A DNA stretch of 43,823 nt from Paenibacillus whitsoniae (GCF_003955665.1 NZ_RXHU01000028.1:1-43823); one strand, 5' to 3'; shown: positions 21,851 through 32,996, counted from the first letter of the stretch. Notes: a model not told the origin generated them from the letters alone. Program-made: numbers and translations.

Positions 21851-23947
21851 TTACTCGTTCCACCAGCGTTTCAAATCGTTCCACCACGAGCCGTTGTCCG
21901 TCTTGCCGGTGCCTTTCGGCGGCGTGTCGCCAGCCTTGCTCGCCGGTTTGCCCGTGCAGTACGTCGTCGGCTCCGTGCCGGAGATGAACGACTCGAGCTG
22001 CGCGTTCGGACAGTCCTCGTTGGAGAGCTTGCCGCTCACCGGATCGATGTAGACATTGGTCACGCCTTCAGGGATCGGGAACAGCTTCGGCGGAATGGCT
22101 TCGAGCGTCTGCTCGGTAAAATCCGCGAAGATCGGCGACGCCAGGTGCGACTCGGTCGCCGAAATGTCGCGATCTTTGTCATAGCCGACCCAGACGGCGG
22201 TTGCGAGCTCCGGCGTGAAGCCGACCATCCACGCGTCGGTGTCGGTCGTGCCGGTTTTGCCGGCGATCGGGCGCTTGATCGTGGAGGCCACCCGGCTGCC
22301 GGTGCCGCCTTCCTCGAACACGCTCTCCATCAGGTTCGTCATCACGTAAGCCACGGCGGGCGGGATGACTTTATCTTCCTTCGGCCGCGCCTCATAAAGC
22401 ACCTTGCCGCCGGCATCCTCGATGCGCAAAATCGCGATAGGCTCGCGGTGAGTGCCCTGGTTCGCAATGGCGCCGAAAGCGGATGCCATTTCAAGCGGGC
22501 TGACCGGGAAGGCGCCGAGTGCCAGCGAAGGGAGCGGCTTCATCGGCGAAACGACGCCGAGCTTACGGGCGAGGTCGATGACTTTGTCCGGCCCGACCGC
22601 GAGGACCGTGTGGACCGCATAGATGTTGTCCGATTTGGAAATCGCCTGCCGCATATCGATATTCGCATTGGGGTATTGATCGTTAAAATTCCGGGGCGTA
22701 TACTGCTGCCGCCCGTCGTCGTACGTAAACACGGTCGGCTCGCTCTTCACGAGCGTAGCCGGCGTGAAACCGTTCTGGAGCGCAACCATATACACGAACG
22801 GTTTAAAAGACGACCCCGGCTGCCGCTTATTCGACAGCGCGCGATTGAATTGATTCTCGGTGTAGTCGCGCCCGCCGACCATCGCCTTGATCTCCCCGGA
22901 GCGCGGGTCGACGGCGACGAGCGCCGCCTGAAGCTCGGGCTTATCCGCGAGTTGCTTCGTCACGGCCTCCTCGGCAATATGCTGAGCATTCTTATCCAGC
23001 GTCGTGTAGATGCGGATCCCGCCCTCGTCGAACTGCTCCTCAGAGATGCCGAGCGTCTCCGTCGCGATCGTCCGGACGTAGTCGCGGAAGTACGGTGCTG
23101 CCGAAGGCTTTTTCTTCGCCAGCGGCAGGATGTTCAGCTTCTCCTTGGCGGCGGCGTCAGCGGCGCTTTGCGTAATGTACCCGCTGTTCACCATAAGCTG
23201 CAGGACGACCTTTTGCCGATCCAGCGCATTTTGCATATCGTAGTACGGCGAATAATAGCGCGGGCCTTTCGGGACGCCGGCGATCAGGGCGCTTTCTGCC
23301 AAAGTTAGATCCTTCGCGTGCTTGCCGAAGAAAAGCTGGGATGCGGTTTCGATGCCGTAGGTGGAGTGCCCGTAATAGATCTGATTCAAATAGTCGGCCA
23401 GGATGTCATCCTTGCTCATTTGCATTTCCATTTGAATCGCGTACATCGTTTCTTTCATTTTTCGCGTCCACGTCCGATCGTGGTTTAAATATAAATTCCG
23501 AGCAAGCTGCTGGGTAATCGTGCCTGCGCCCTGCACCTTCGCCATCGCCTGCACATTCACAATCGCGGCCCGGGCGACCGCTTTCAGATCGACGCCGAAG
23601 TGCTCGTAGAAATGCTGGTCTTCCACCGAAAGCGTGGCATGAATGAGGTACGGAGAAATTTCGTTCAGCGGCACGACTTGCCGGTTTTGCCCGGAATAAA
23701 AGGTATCGATTAATTCGCCATGCACATCGTACATTTGCGACGTTTGCATCATTTTGGTGACCGGCAAGGTTTGTGAACGCAGATACACCAGCAGTCCGGC
23801 GAGCGCAATGAGCATCAGAATGCTGAGTGTGAAGAAAAACGAAAACGTCTTCTTAATCCGCCGCATCCAGCGCATGGACGCCGGCAGGTCGCTTTGGATT
23901 TTTTCCTGGGGTGTACGGGGCTTCTGGGGTCGTTCATTATCAGACAT
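21851..23947 (-). CDS. pbpG: Bifunctional penicillin-binding protein (glycosyltransferase/transpeptidase)
   Basis: The 698-residue class A PBP has a cytoplasmic basic N-terminus and one membrane anchor (residues 34-56). The GT51 glycosyltransferase has the catalytic Glu109 in SVEDQHFYEHFGVD and GTITQQLARN. The penicillin-binding transpeptidase carries S379-x-x-K382 in PGSSFKPF, S439-D-N in SKSDN, and K564-TGT in AGKTGTT. It polymerises and cross-links peptidoglycan at the outer membrane face. The C-terminus has a short Lys/Gly-rich tail. GGGAGG precedes the ATG. The position between ywhD and speE matches pbpG (ywhE) of B. subtilis, a class A PBP linked to sporulation; that assignment rests on gene order. 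Confidence 0.9.
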   Translation of the reverse strand: MSDNERPQKPRTPQEKIQSDLPASMRWMRRIKKTFSFFFTLSILMLIALAGLLVYLRSQTLPVTKMMQTSQMYDVHGELIDTFYSGQNRQVVPLNEISPYLIHATLSVEDQHFYEHFGVDLKAVARAAIVNVQAMAKVQGAGTITQQLARNLYLNHDRTWTRKMKETMYAIQMEMQMSKDDILADYLNQIYYGHSTYGIETASQLFFGKHAKDLTLAESALIAGVPKGPRYYSPYYDMQNALDRQKVVLQLMVNSGYITQSAADAAAKEKLNILPLAKKKPSAAPYFRDYVRTIATETLGISEEQFDEGGIRIYTTLDKNAQHIAEEAVTKQLADKPELQAALVAVDPRSGEIKAMVGGRDYTENQFNRALSNKRQPGSSFKPFVYMVALQNGFTPATLVKSEPTVFTYDDGRQQYTPRNFNDQYPNANIDMRQAISKSDNIYAVHTVLAVGPDKVIDLARKLGVVSPMKPLPSLALGAFPVSPLEMASAFGAIANQGTHREPIAILRIEDAGGKVLYEARPKEDKVIPPAVAYVMTNLMESVFEEGGTGSRVASTIKRPIAGKTGTTDTDAWMVGFTPELATAVWVGYDKDRDISATESHLASPIFADFTEQTLEAIPPKLFPIPEGVTNVYIDPVSGKLSNEDCPNAQLESFISGTEPTTYCTGKPASKAGDTPPKGTGKTDNGSWWNDLKRWWNE

Positions 23948-24069
23948 GGCAGTTCCCTCCCTTCTCCATCGGTAAAAGGCTTTATTAGCCAGTATGGAAA
24001 ACCATGGCAGGGGATATTCAAGGAAATGTAAATATTTTTTGTGATTTGGGCAAAAGCGGCAGGAAATGA

Positions 24070-24097
24070 TTGCAATTTGGGGCGATTAAACTATAAT
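24070..24097 (+). promoter_or_regulatory. Probable sigma-A promoter of speE
   Basis: TTGCAA (24070-24075), a 16-nt spacer and TATAAT (24092-24097) lie about 170 bp before speE. The leader contains a hairpin with arms GCGCGAT (24207-24213) and ATCGCGC (24235-24241), with a T-run inside the loop, just ahead of the ribosome binding site. Confidence 0.65.
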
Positions 24098-24270
24098 ACA
24101 ATTTGTGCATACGGAGGGTCTGGAAAGAATCGCTCATCCTTGCATGACTTATCCAAATGGTGGCACACTGATATAGACCGTGAATGTATGGCATTATTCA
24201 TCCATGGCGCGATTAAAAATCTATTATTTTTTTGATCGCGCATAATAGAGAAGCGAAAGAAGGGTTACGC

Positions 24271-25098
24271 ATGGAATTATGGTACACCGAGAAGCAGACT
24301 GAAAGCTTCGGGATTACGGCAAAAGTGACGGAAACATACGTCAGAGAGCAAACGGATTTTCAAGACCTTGCGATGATCGAAACCGAAGAGTGGGGCACGA
24401 TGCTGACCCTCGACGGCATGGTCATGACGACGGTGAAAGACGAGTTCGTTTACCATGAAATGGTGGCGCATCCGGCGCTGGTTACGCACCCGAATCCGGA
24501 GAACGTGCTCGTTGTCGGCGGCGGCGACGGCGGCGTGATTCGCGAAATCATGAAGCACAGCAAGGTGAAAAAAGCAGTTCTCGTCGACATCGATGGCAAA
24601 GTAATCGAGTATTCCAAGAAGTACCTGCCAACGATTGCAGGCGAACTCGACAACCCGCGCGTAGAAGTTATCGTTAACGACGGCTACATGCACATCCACG
24701 ACCACAAAAACACGTACGACGTGATCATGGTCGACTCCACAGAGCCGGTAGGTCCAGCAGTTGAGCTGTTTACCAAAGGCTTCTACCAAGGCATCTACGA
24801 TGCACTCAAAGAAGACGGCATTTTCGTCGCGCAAACGGACAATCCTTGGTTCAAGGCGGACCTGATCTCCACGGTCAACCGTGACGTGAAAGAAATTTTC
24901 CCGATCGTTCGTGTCTACGGCGCGAACATCCCGACCTACCCAAGCGGTCTGTGGACCTTCACGATGGGCAGCAAGAAATATGACCCGCTGGAAGTGGAAA
25001 CGGCATCCATTCCGGAATTCCCAACCAAATATTACACGCCTCGTCTTCACAGCGCCGCATTCGTGCTGCCGAAGTTCGTAGAAGATTTGATTAAATAA
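24271..25098 (+). CDS. speE: Spermidine synthase
   Basis: ATG 24271 follows AAGGG at about 8 nt; the frame extends 13 codons upstream without a ribosome binding site. The 275-residue enzyme transfers an aminopropyl group from decarboxylated SAM to putrescine, in the cytoplasm. Seen in the sequence: an N-terminal beta domain ([17 protein letters not shown]), the SAM-binding loop VVGGGDGG (residues 81-88), VDID at 105-108, and the catalytic Asp155 in MVDSTEP. Length is normal for bacterial SpeE. In B. subtilis speB (agmatinase) follows; here a DinB-type gene does, after a terminator. Confidence 0.95.
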   Translation: MELWYTEKQTESFGITAKVTETYVREQTDFQDLAMIETEEWGTMLTLDGMVMTTVKDEFVYHEMVAHPALVTHPNPENVLVVGGGDGGVIREIMKHSKVKKAVLVDIDGKVIEYSKKYLPTIAGELDNPRVEVIVNDGYMHIHDHKNTYDVIMVDSTEPVGPAVELFTKGFYQGIYDALKEDGIFVAQTDNPWFKADLISTVNRDVKEIFPIVRVYGANIPTYPSGLWTFTMGSKKYDPLEVETASIPEFPTKYYTPRLHSAAFVLPKFVEDLIK

Positions 25099-25117
25099 GG
25101 TCGCGTGTCGGCCATCG

Positions 25118-25151
25118 TCAGTCCCTCCGGTTGGAGGGGCTGATTTTTTTT
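25118..25151 (+). terminator. Rho-independent terminator after speE
   Basis: TCAGTCCCTCC pairs with GGAGGGGCTGA around a GGTT loop and is followed by eight T, 20 bp after the stop codon. Confidence 0.93.
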
Positions 25152-25278
25152 GCCGAGCCTGGCTTCACTGTCATACTGTTGTCAGGGGGAGCGGGGTATA
25201 CTGAGGCTATACAAAGAGGTCGACGCTTCCAAATGTTTGTGCCGGAAGAGGATGTCCCTATTCAAGGAGGAGTTATCT

Positions 25279-25782
25279 ATGTTTACAACCGTTTCGAATA
25301 GTGTGGAAGAGTTGAAAAAAGAAACCGCGGTTACGCAGCAATTGCTGGATCTGCTCACAGATGCATCGCTGAGTCAAGGGCACGCTGATGGCTTTCGCAA
25401 CCTCGGCCAGTTGGCTTGGCATCTCGTGCACAACGATCGCAGCTTCTTGCTCGGCCTCGGGCTGAAGTTCGAAGCTCCGTCCGCGAGCGAAGTGCCGCCA
25501 GCGCAGGCTTCGGCGATCGCGGAGGCGTATCGCAGAACGTCTCAAGGCATCATCACCGCCGTGGAAAGCCAACTATCGGATGCTCGTCTTGCGGAGGTCG
25601 TCACCATATTCGGTCAGCAGTGGACCGTAGGGCAAGCCATTTACAGTTCGCTGAAACACGAAATTCATCACCGCGGTCAATTGACCATCCTGATGCGACT
25701 GGCAGGCCTGCCGGTGATCGGGGCCTACGGTCCGGCCAAAGAGCAATGGGCTAATCAGGGCCGACCAGCGCCGGCATTTTAA
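25279..25782 (+). CDS. DinB family protein
   Basis: ATG 25279 is preceded by AAGGAGGAG at 7 nt. The 167-residue protein is a four-helix DinB/YfiT-type bundle with the metal-binding histidine triad visible as His48 (QLAWHLVHND), His127 and His131 (LKHEIHHRGQL). Members include bacillithiol S-transferases and other thiol-dependent enzymes; the exact reaction is not readable from sequence. It is cytoplasmic and monocistronic. It occupies the place after speE where B. subtilis has speB. Confidence 0.85.
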   Translation: MFTTVSNSVEELKKETAVTQQLLDLLTDASLSQGHADGFRNLGQLAWHLVHNDRSFLLGLGLKFEAPSASEVPPAQASAIAEAYRRTSQGIITAVESQLSDARLAEVVTIFGQQWTVGQAIYSSLKHEIHHRGQLTILMRLAGLPVIGAYGPAKEQWANQGRPAPAF

Positions 25783-25835
25783 AGGTTATCCCCTAGCGCT
25801 CGCCTCAAGACGGGCATTCCATTAAGATGTAAGAC

Positions 25836-25875
25836 AGCACCTCAACTTCCACTGAAAGGTGGAGGGGGAGGTGCT
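25836..25875 (+). terminator. Hairpin downstream of the DinB gene
   Basis: AGCACCTC-TTCCAC pairs with GGTGGA-GAGGTGCT and is followed by GTTTCTCC. The T-tract is weak, but position and stem strength suggest a terminator. Confidence 0.6.
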
Positions 25876-26042
25876 GTTTCTCCAAAGCGCGTATCCTGGG
25901 TGCGCGTTGCTTCGCCAGCGCATGGCGGCAGTCACACCCAGAAGAAGCGTCGTAGCTGCAGGTATGCTTATCGGCAAAGATTCATGAAAAGACGCTGTAA
26001 CCGGTCCTCTCCCCGCAGGCAGTACAGCCCAGCGACACATCC

Positions 26043-26236
26043 AACTGCAGAAAGTACATCAAATTTGCGGAATACATCGGATTTTGGACAAAGACCTGCA
26101 TTTCCTACATCAAAAATCGGCCGACTCCCTCTCAAATGCTCCGAAAAGGGGAATGCCCGTATTTTTGATGTACGTTTTACATGATTTCCGTCGCAAGAGG
26201 GACATTTCAGTCAAAAATGATGTACTTTTTGCAGGT
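26043..26236. repeat. Four-arm intergenic element E4
   Basis: Direct arms lie at 26043 (AACTGCAGAAAGTACATCAA) and 26093 (GACCTGCATTTCCTACATCA), 50 nt apart. Inverted arms at 26161-26183 and 26213-26236, read on the minus strand, give CATGTAAAACGTACATCAAA and ACCTGCAAAAAGTACATCAT. The total is 194 bp. The arm sequence CCTGCA-AA-GTACATCAAAA is close to that of E1. It sits in a gap of about 800 bp between the DinB gene and ywiB. Confidence 0.8.
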
Positions 26237-26604
26237 AAGGGCAGCCAGAGGCGTCACTCCAGCATGAAGCCCTCATTCGCCAGACTAGAGATGCCTCCCA
26301 GCATAGTGGTCCATGTTCGCCAGCCCAGAGCGATATTACGAGCATGTAACCCTCATCCCTCACCCAGCCACTCTCCCATCACAACACGCAACCGAGATTG
26401 CGCCCACCAACTATTCAAGTAAGGCACCTTCCGTTTTACAGCCACTCCTCCCTGTCCCTACTACGCCAATCTCACCACCCCCAACAGTCTCAAACCGCGC
26501 TCCTGCATTGAATTTACGTATCCTTTCATATAAACTATTACCTAACATGTTCATCTGGTACCTTCCGGTGCCGGGTGACCCATAGAATAGGAGCATAACG
26601 AACG
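26237..26604. other. Intergenic, no gene seen
   Basis: Short open frames occur here, but their composition is not protein-like and none has a ribosome binding site. No T-box signature for argS is present. The AGGAG serving ywiB lies at the right end. Confidence 0.45.
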
Positions 26605-27015
26605 ATGACGGACAAGCAGCGGGTGCGCATCCGCATTGAAAGCCGAAGCGGGAGCGAGACGACCGTGCAGAAGGCGCGCGGCGAACTGTACCGCAAAGGC
26701 GATCACACGTATATCCGTTACGAGGAAGAGCCGAACGAGCTCGGACGCACGGTCACGCTGATTCGGCTGGAAGCGGAACAAATCCGCATCATTCGCCAAG
26801 GCGACGTCCAAGCGGAACAGACGTTTGTCGCCGGTGAGAAGCGGACAGGCTTTTATCATACGCCTCAGTTGCGGATGGAACTGGAAACGGAAACCCATAC
26901 GCTCGTCTCGGAAGCGGTGAACGGGATCGGCATTACGAGATGGAGCTATGATTTATATGCATCGGGCACACATGCGGGCGCCTATCGCATCAAGTTGTTA
27001 ATTCAGGAGGAATAG
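26605..27015 (+). CDS. ywiB: YwiB family (DUF1934) protein
   Basis: The 136-residue product fits the DUF1934 calycin-like beta-barrel: [29 protein letters not shown], a central strand with the turn [17 protein letters not shown], then [13 protein letters not shown] and YRIKLLI. No catalytic residues are known for this family, and its function is open. It ends 5 bp before argS, so the two are cotranscribed, as ywiB-argS is in B. subtilis. The conserved pairing with argS suggests, but does not show, a link to translation or amino-acid supply. Confidence 0.88.
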   Translation: MTDKQRVRIRIESRSGSETTVQKARGELYRKGDHTYIRYEEEPNELGRTVTLIRLEAEQIRIIRQGDVQAEQTFVAGEKRTGFYHTPQLRMELETETHTLVSEAVNGIGITRWSYDLYASGTHAGAYRIKLLIQEE

Positions 27016-27020
27016 AAGGA

Positions 27021-28694
27021 ATGGACGTGTTGAATCAAGTTAAAGCACAAGTGAAGCAAGCAATTCGGGAGGCTGTCCTTGCGGCGGGTATCGTGGAAGA
27101 GGCGCAGCTGCCTGAGATCGTGCTCGAGATACCGAAGGAGAAGGCGCACGGCGATTTTGCGACGAACGTGGCGATGCAGCTCACCCGGATTGCGAAGGCG
27201 AACCCGAGACAGCTGGCGGAGCGCATTATCGCGAACCTGCCGAAAGAGGCGGCGAGCATTGCCGAAGCGGAGATTGCGGGACCTGGCTTTATCAATTTTA
27301 AAATGAACCAAGCCTACCTCTATCCAATTATCGCAGACGTGCAGCAGCAGGGCGACCGCTACGGCCAGTCCGATGTCGGTAAAGGGCTCAAAGTGCAAGT
27401 CGAATTCGTCAGTGCGAATCCGACGGGTTCCTTGCACCTCGGTCACGCGCGCGGGGCGGCCGTTGGCGATGTGCTATGCAATGTGCTGGATTTGGCGGGC
27501 TACAACGTATCGAGGGAGTACTACATTAATGATGCGGGCAACCAGGTCGTCAACCTGGCCAAATCCATCGAAGCACGCTACCTGCAAGCGCTCGGACAAG
27601 ACGCCGAAATGCCGGAAGACGGCTATTACGGCGAAGACATCAAAGGCTTCGCAGCAGACCTAGCCGCAGAAAAAGGCGATTCCCTGCTGAGCCTGCCGGA
27701 AGACGAGCGCCGCGCTTACTTCCGTTCGTACGGCCTCGCCAAAGAACTCGACAAAATCAAACGCGACCTCGGCCGCTTTGGCGTTCGTTTCGACAACTGG
27801 TTCTCCGAGACGTCGATCTATGAGAACAACCTGATCCCGCCGGTGCTGGAAGAGCTCCGCAAGAACGGGCATATTTATGAAGAAGAAGGCGCAACCTGGC
27901 TGAACACGACGCCGCTGGGAGATGACAAAAACCGCGTACTGATTAAAAACGACGGCTCCTTCACCTACTTGACGCCGGACATCGCGTACCACCGGGATAA
28001 ATTCGAGCGCGGCTTTGATCGCTTGGTCAACATTTGGGGGGCCGACCATCACGGCTATATCCCACGGATGAAGGCGGCCATGACGGCGCTGGGCTATGAC
28101 GCGAATCGCCTCGAAGTGCTGATTGCGCAAATGGTCTCCCTGTTCCAGAACGGCGAAAAGGTCAAAATGTCCAAACGTACCGGCAAAGCCGTCACGATGG
28201 AGGACCTGATGGACGAAGTCGGCGTCGACCCGATTCGTTATTTCTTCGCGATGCGGAGCATGGATTCGCATCTGGATTTCGATATGGATTTGGCGGTCTC
28301 GCAATCCAATGAGAACCCCGTCTTCTACGTGCAGTATGCACATGCACGGATCTGCTCCATCTTCCGCCAGGCGGAAGAGCAGGGCATCGCGGTGCAGCCG
28401 CTGGCCCAGGTCGACCTGGCGAAGCTGACCTCGGAAGCCGAGTTCGACTTGCTGCGCAAGATCGGCGAGCTCCCGGAAGAGATTGCGATCGCGGCGGAGC
28501 AGTACGCGCCGCACCGGATCATCCGCTATGTGTACGAACTGGCCAGCCAGTTCCATAGCTATTACCGGGGCCACTACGTCATCACGGATGACGCAGCCCT
28601 GTCCCAAGCCCGCCTCGCCCTGCTCGGCGCGCTCCAAACCACGCTCGCGAATGCGCTGCGCATCGTTGGCGTCTCCGCGCCGGAGCGGATGTAG
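27021..28694 (+). CDS. argS: Arginyl-tRNA synthetase
   Basis: The 557-residue class I synthetase charges tRNA-Arg with arginine using ATP. Seen: the N-terminal Arg-specific domain (about 1-110), HLGH at 139-142 (the HIGH motif, within [19 protein letters not shown]), and the K382-M-S-K motif. The C-terminal anticodon-binding DALR domain contains [20 protein letters not shown] and ends in [13 protein letters not shown]. Length is normal. GGAGG lies 9 nt before the ATG, inside the end of ywiB. A strong bidirectional terminator follows. Confidence 0.96.
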   Translation: MDVLNQVKAQVKQAIREAVLAAGIVEEAQLPEIVLEIPKEKAHGDFATNVAMQLTRIAKANPRQLAERIIANLPKEAASIAEAEIAGPGFINFKMNQAYLYPIIADVQQQGDRYGQSDVGKGLKVQVEFVSANPTGSLHLGHARGAAVGDVLCNVLDLAGYNVSREYYINDAGNQVVNLAKSIEARYLQALGQDAEMPEDGYYGEDIKGFAADLAAEKGDSLLSLPEDERRAYFRSYGLAKELDKIKRDLGRFGVRFDNWFSETSIYENNLIPPVLEELRKNGHIYEEEGATWLNTTPLGDDKNRVLIKNDGSFTYLTPDIAYHRDKFERGFDRLVNIWGADHHGYIPRMKAAMTALGYDANRLEVLIAQMVSLFQNGEKVKMSKRTGKAVTMEDLMDEVGVDPIRYFFAMRSMDSHLDFDMDLAVSQSNENPVFYVQYAHARICSIFRQAEEQGIAVQPLAQVDLAKLTSEAEFDLLRKIGELPEEIAIAAEQYAPHRIIRYVYELASQFHSYYRGHYVITDDAALSQARLALLGALQTTLANALRIVGVSAPERM

Positions 28695-28713
28695 CCCGCC
28701 GCTCCCACGAAAA

Positions 28714-28753
28714 AAAAAGCCGTATCCGCCCTAAGGGGGGGGTACGGCTTTTT
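28714..28753. terminator. Bidirectional terminator between argS and the subtilase gene
   Basis: AAAAAGCCGTA pairs with TACGGCTTTTT, with a CC/GG inner stem, and serves two convergent genes. Confidence 0.9.
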
Positions 28754-28764
28754 CAACGGCGCGG

Positions 28765-29931
28765 CTACTCCTGCCGCGCCTCGCGAATCGCCCGCCGGGC
28801 ATTGAGATGCCCCGGCCGCCAGCGCCCGCCCTCGCGCTTTGCCAGCGAGAGGGAGCAGCGCCGCAGCGCGCTTTTGATCTGCTGCGGCGACATCTTTTTC
28901 AGCGCGAGCATGAGCGCGATCACGCCGCTGACGTGCGCCGTCGCCATCGACGTGCCGCTCAGTTCGTGATATTTGCCGCCGAGCCACGCGGAATACACGC
29001 GTTCGCCCGGCGCGTAGATGTCGATCTGCTTGCCGCGGTTGCTGAACGGCGCGATTCTGCCGAGCCGGGTCAGCGCGCCGACCGATACCACCTGCGGGAA
29101 CCGCGCAGGATAATCGACAGATTTTTTGCGGCCGTCATTGCCGGAGGACGCGACGATCACCTTCCCGTTGTAGTAAGCGTTCATCACCGCCTGCTCTAAC
29201 GTCGGATTGTACGTTTTCATGCCGAAGCTCATATTGATAATATCGAGGTCGTTCTGTACGCACCAATCGATCCCGGCGATAATATCCGAGACGTAGGCGC
29301 TTCCATGCTGGTCAAAAGCTTTGACCGGATGAATAATCGCCCGCGGTGCGACGCCAACGATGCCGGAGTATCGGCCGGTCGCGGCGATTGTCCCCGCGAT
29401 ATGCGTGCCGTGCCCGTTGTCGTCGTAAGGCAGCACCCGGCGGTTCAGCAGATTGATGCCGTGCGAGATGGAATTTTTCAAATCCGGGTGTTTATAGTCA
29501 ATGCCGGTATCGATGACGCCGACCCGAATGTTCTTACCGACGGATTTGCTCCAGATTTCCGGCGCGCCAATCTGTTCAACGCCCCAAGGAATCGTGCCGG
29601 TGCGTACGCTGGATTGAATGCGCGCCCGCTTGGGCAGTGCCTTGACCGCTTTGGTTTTGCTAAGCGTTACCCGAGTGTCGGCCTCAAGACGCATCTCGCC
29701 GGAGAAATCGGCCAACCTAGCGGCTGGGTGCAGCGTACAAGAGAAGGCGTGAACAATATCGAGCGGGATGACCTCGGAGAGGCCGGCCAACTCGCTTTTT
29801 AATCGGACCAGTTCGGTTTTGCAAGCATAATAATCGGCGGTTGACGTGAAATGGATGAGATGTTTTCGGCTGCTGGGCTCGGTTCGGCCTGCATCCTTGT
29901 GCAGTTGAAGCAGAAAGGCGGCTACGTCCAT
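28765..29931 (-). CDS. Subtilisin-like S8 serine peptidase
   Basis: ATG 29931 (MDVAAFLLQLHKDAG) is preferred because a G-rich ribosome binding site lies about 8 nt upstream; ATG 29952 is also in frame. Counting from 29931 (388 residues), the catalytic triad is Asp141 in GVIDTGIDYKHPDL, His174 in NGHGTHIAG and Ser328 in LSGTSMATAHVSG; the oxyanion Asn lies in ASSGNDG. Residues 1-105 look like an I9-type propeptide. There is no signal peptide, unlike most secreted subtilases, so it may act inside the cell or leave by another route. It is a lone gene convergent with argS. Confidence 0.88.
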   Translation of the reverse strand: MDVAAFLLQLHKDAGRTEPSSRKHLIHFTSTADYYACKTELVRLKSELAGLSEVIPLDIVHAFSCTLHPAARLADFSGEMRLEADTRVTLSKTKAVKALPKRARIQSSVRTGTIPWGVEQIGAPEIWSKSVGKNIRVGVIDTGIDYKHPDLKNSISHGINLLNRRVLPYDDNGHGTHIAGTIAATGRYSGIVGVAPRAIIHPVKAFDQHGSAYVSDIIAGIDWCVQNDLDIINMSFGMKTYNPTLEQAVMNAYYNGKVIVASSGNDGRKKSVDYPARFPQVVSVGALTRLGRIAPFSNRGKQIDIYAPGERVYSAWLGGKYHELSGTSMATAHVSGVIALMLALKKMSPQQIKSALRRCSLSLAKREGGRWRPGHLNARRAIREARQE

Positions 29932-29952
29932 CTTGCCATCCCCCCATGACAA

Positions 29953-30348
29953 CGAATAATTCGAATCTTCCCTATCCTATGTACAGGTTGTCGCTTCTGA
30001 CCGTGTCATTGTCTCTATAGAAATAAATGGGTGTGAAGCCGTGTCAGATGCATAGGTTTGACATAGGATACATAGAGAGGCGCGGATAGGAGTGTCTCTT
30101 TCTCAGGGAATGGAAACGGCTGCTGGTACAGCGCTTTTTCCTTTGGGTACAGTCGCAGGCGAAGGGGGACCTTCGCTTGTATCTATTTAGAGGTGGCTTC
30201 ATCCGTCTGAAAAGCCAACTTTTTGAACCTTGATTTTAATTTGAATTTCTTCGCTCCTTGAGTTGCAATTTTAGAAAAAATAGGTTTTACTTAATGAAGA
30301 TATGGATAAGGTAGATAATACCGAGAAGATGGAAAAGGATGTGCCTAG
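29953..30348. other. Intergenic region upstream of rpoE
   Basis: No gene is seen. A hairpin GCGAAGG/CCTTCGC lies at 30159-30176. A stretch TTGACATAGGATACATAGAG near 30059 has a good -35 box but no matching -10 box. The last 100 bp are AT-rich and probably carry the rpoE promoter. No riboswitch class was recognised. Confidence 0.4.
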
Positions 30349-30942
30349 ATGAGCAGCGAATACACTCTCAAAATCACCGCAGAGCAAGCACGTGAAATGC
30401 CCATGGTTGATTTGGCGTTTGAGTTGTTGAAATCGGCGAACACGCCGTATTATTATCGGGATCTCATGGCGGAAATCGCTAAAATAAAAGGGCTTTCGGA
30501 CGAGCAAATCATGCAAGTGATCGCTCAACTATATACAGAAATCAATATCGACGGGCGTTTTGCCTGCGTAGGTACGAACCTGTGGGGGTTGAAACGCTGG
30601 TATCCGGTAGAGAAATCCGACGATTCCGTTGGCGGCGGCGCGAAGCGTCCTAGAATCATCAACGATGAAGATGACGACATGGACGAGGATGTATATCCGG
30701 AAGAAGAAGATACATACGCCGAGGAAGACGAATACGATGCGTTTGGTGGAGACGCCGAAGAGGAAGAAGCGGAAGAGGATACGGAATTCTTCGAGGATGA
30801 AGAGATCGACGAAGAACTCGAAGATGCCGGAATCGATGAAAGCGAAGAAGCCGAGGAAGACGACCTTGACGAAGAGGCGGATGAAGACGGCGAAGCGGAC
30901 GATTTTGATGACCTGGACGACGATGATGAGGACGATAAATAA
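30349..30942 (+). CDS. rpoE: RNA polymerase delta subunit
   Basis: The 197-residue protein has the two parts of Gram-positive RpoE. The N-terminal HARE-HTH domain (about residues 1-90: PMVDLAFELLKSANTPYYYR, then INIDGRFACVGTNLWGLKRW) binds core polymerase. The C-terminal tail of about 100 residues is almost only Asp and Glu, disordered and nucleic-acid mimicking. Delta increases promoter selectivity and recycling of polymerase. It directly precedes pyrG, as in B. subtilis. The pyrG promoter starts 7 bp after its stop codon. Confidence 0.95.
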   Translation: MSSEYTLKITAEQAREMPMVDLAFELLKSANTPYYYRDLMAEIAKIKGLSDEQIMQVIAQLYTEINIDGRFACVGTNLWGLKRWYPVEKSDDSVGGGAKRPRIINDEDDDMDEDVYPEEEDTYAEEDEYDAFGGDAEEEEAEEDTEFFEDEEIDEELEDAGIDESEEAEEDDLDEEADEDGEADDFDDLDDDDEDDK

Positions 30943-30948
30943 CGTGGC

Positions 30949-31103
30949 TTGACAGCCGCTATTCGTTCAGAGTAAACTATTGCATGGGCTTTAAAAGGAT
31001 CTTAACAATTCGCTTCGGCGTTTATCCAGCATATAAGAGTTCGGAATCGCTTATTCTTATATTGGACAAAAAGTGCCCCGTCACTACGGGTGTCACTTTT
31101 TTT
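30949..31103 (+). promoter_or_regulatory. pyrG promoter and reiterative-transcription attenuator
   Basis: TTGACA (30949-30954), 18 nt and TAAACT (30973-30978) are followed 7 nt later by GGGCTTT (30986), the initial sequence typical of Gram-positive pyrG. A terminator lies in the leader: AAAAAGTGCCCCGT (31068-31081) pairs with ACGGGTGTCACTTTTTTT (31086-31103). In the B. subtilis mechanism, low CTP makes polymerase stutter at the GGG, and the added G residues pair with the C-rich 5' arm of the terminator and allow read-through. The CCCC in the 5' arm fits this. The match is by pattern; the mechanism here is inferred. Confidence 0.8.
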
Positions 31104-31223
31104 GTTTTTTTAGCGTTTTTTTCAGGAAACGTTCATGAAAACACTTATTTAGCAGAAGCTAATGTTTACACACCTAGGGCGCTTGCAAGCCAGTCTTTTT
31201 ATTCTTTCATTCCACAAATTTAG

Positions 31224-32837
<1,614 letters not shown>

Positions 32838-32844
32838 TTCTCAA

Positions 32845-32878
32845 GGGAGTTGTCTGAATCCCGACAATCCTCTTTTTT
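32845..32878 (+). terminator. Rho-independent terminator after pyrG
   Basis: GGAGTTGTC pairs with GACAATCC (one bulge) and is followed by a T-run, 8 bp after the pyrG stop codon. Confidence 0.85.
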
Positions 32879-32910
32879 GTAAAAGTTTTCAATTTAGCTT
32901 GCCGCCGGGG

Positions 32911-32938
32911 AAGGAAAACCAAATTAAATAGCGAATAG
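32911..32938 (+). promoter_or_regulatory. Possible sigma-H promoter of spo0F
   Basis: AAGGAAAAC (32911-32919) and GCGAATAG (32931-32938), 11 nt apart, resemble the sigma-H boxes RnAGGAWWW and RnnGAAT. In B. subtilis spo0F has sigma-A and sigma-H promoters. No convincing 0A box was seen. Confidence 0.4.
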
Positions 32939-32996
32939 TTAACACTATCGTAGATAGGGAGTTAGTTATTCGGCTATTTGGGAGGGAGCTTATCTG

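Noticed and set aside
26237..26604. T-box leader for ywiB-argS
   Set aside because: No T-box sequence (GGTGGnACCGCG type), specifier hairpin or terminator pair was found.
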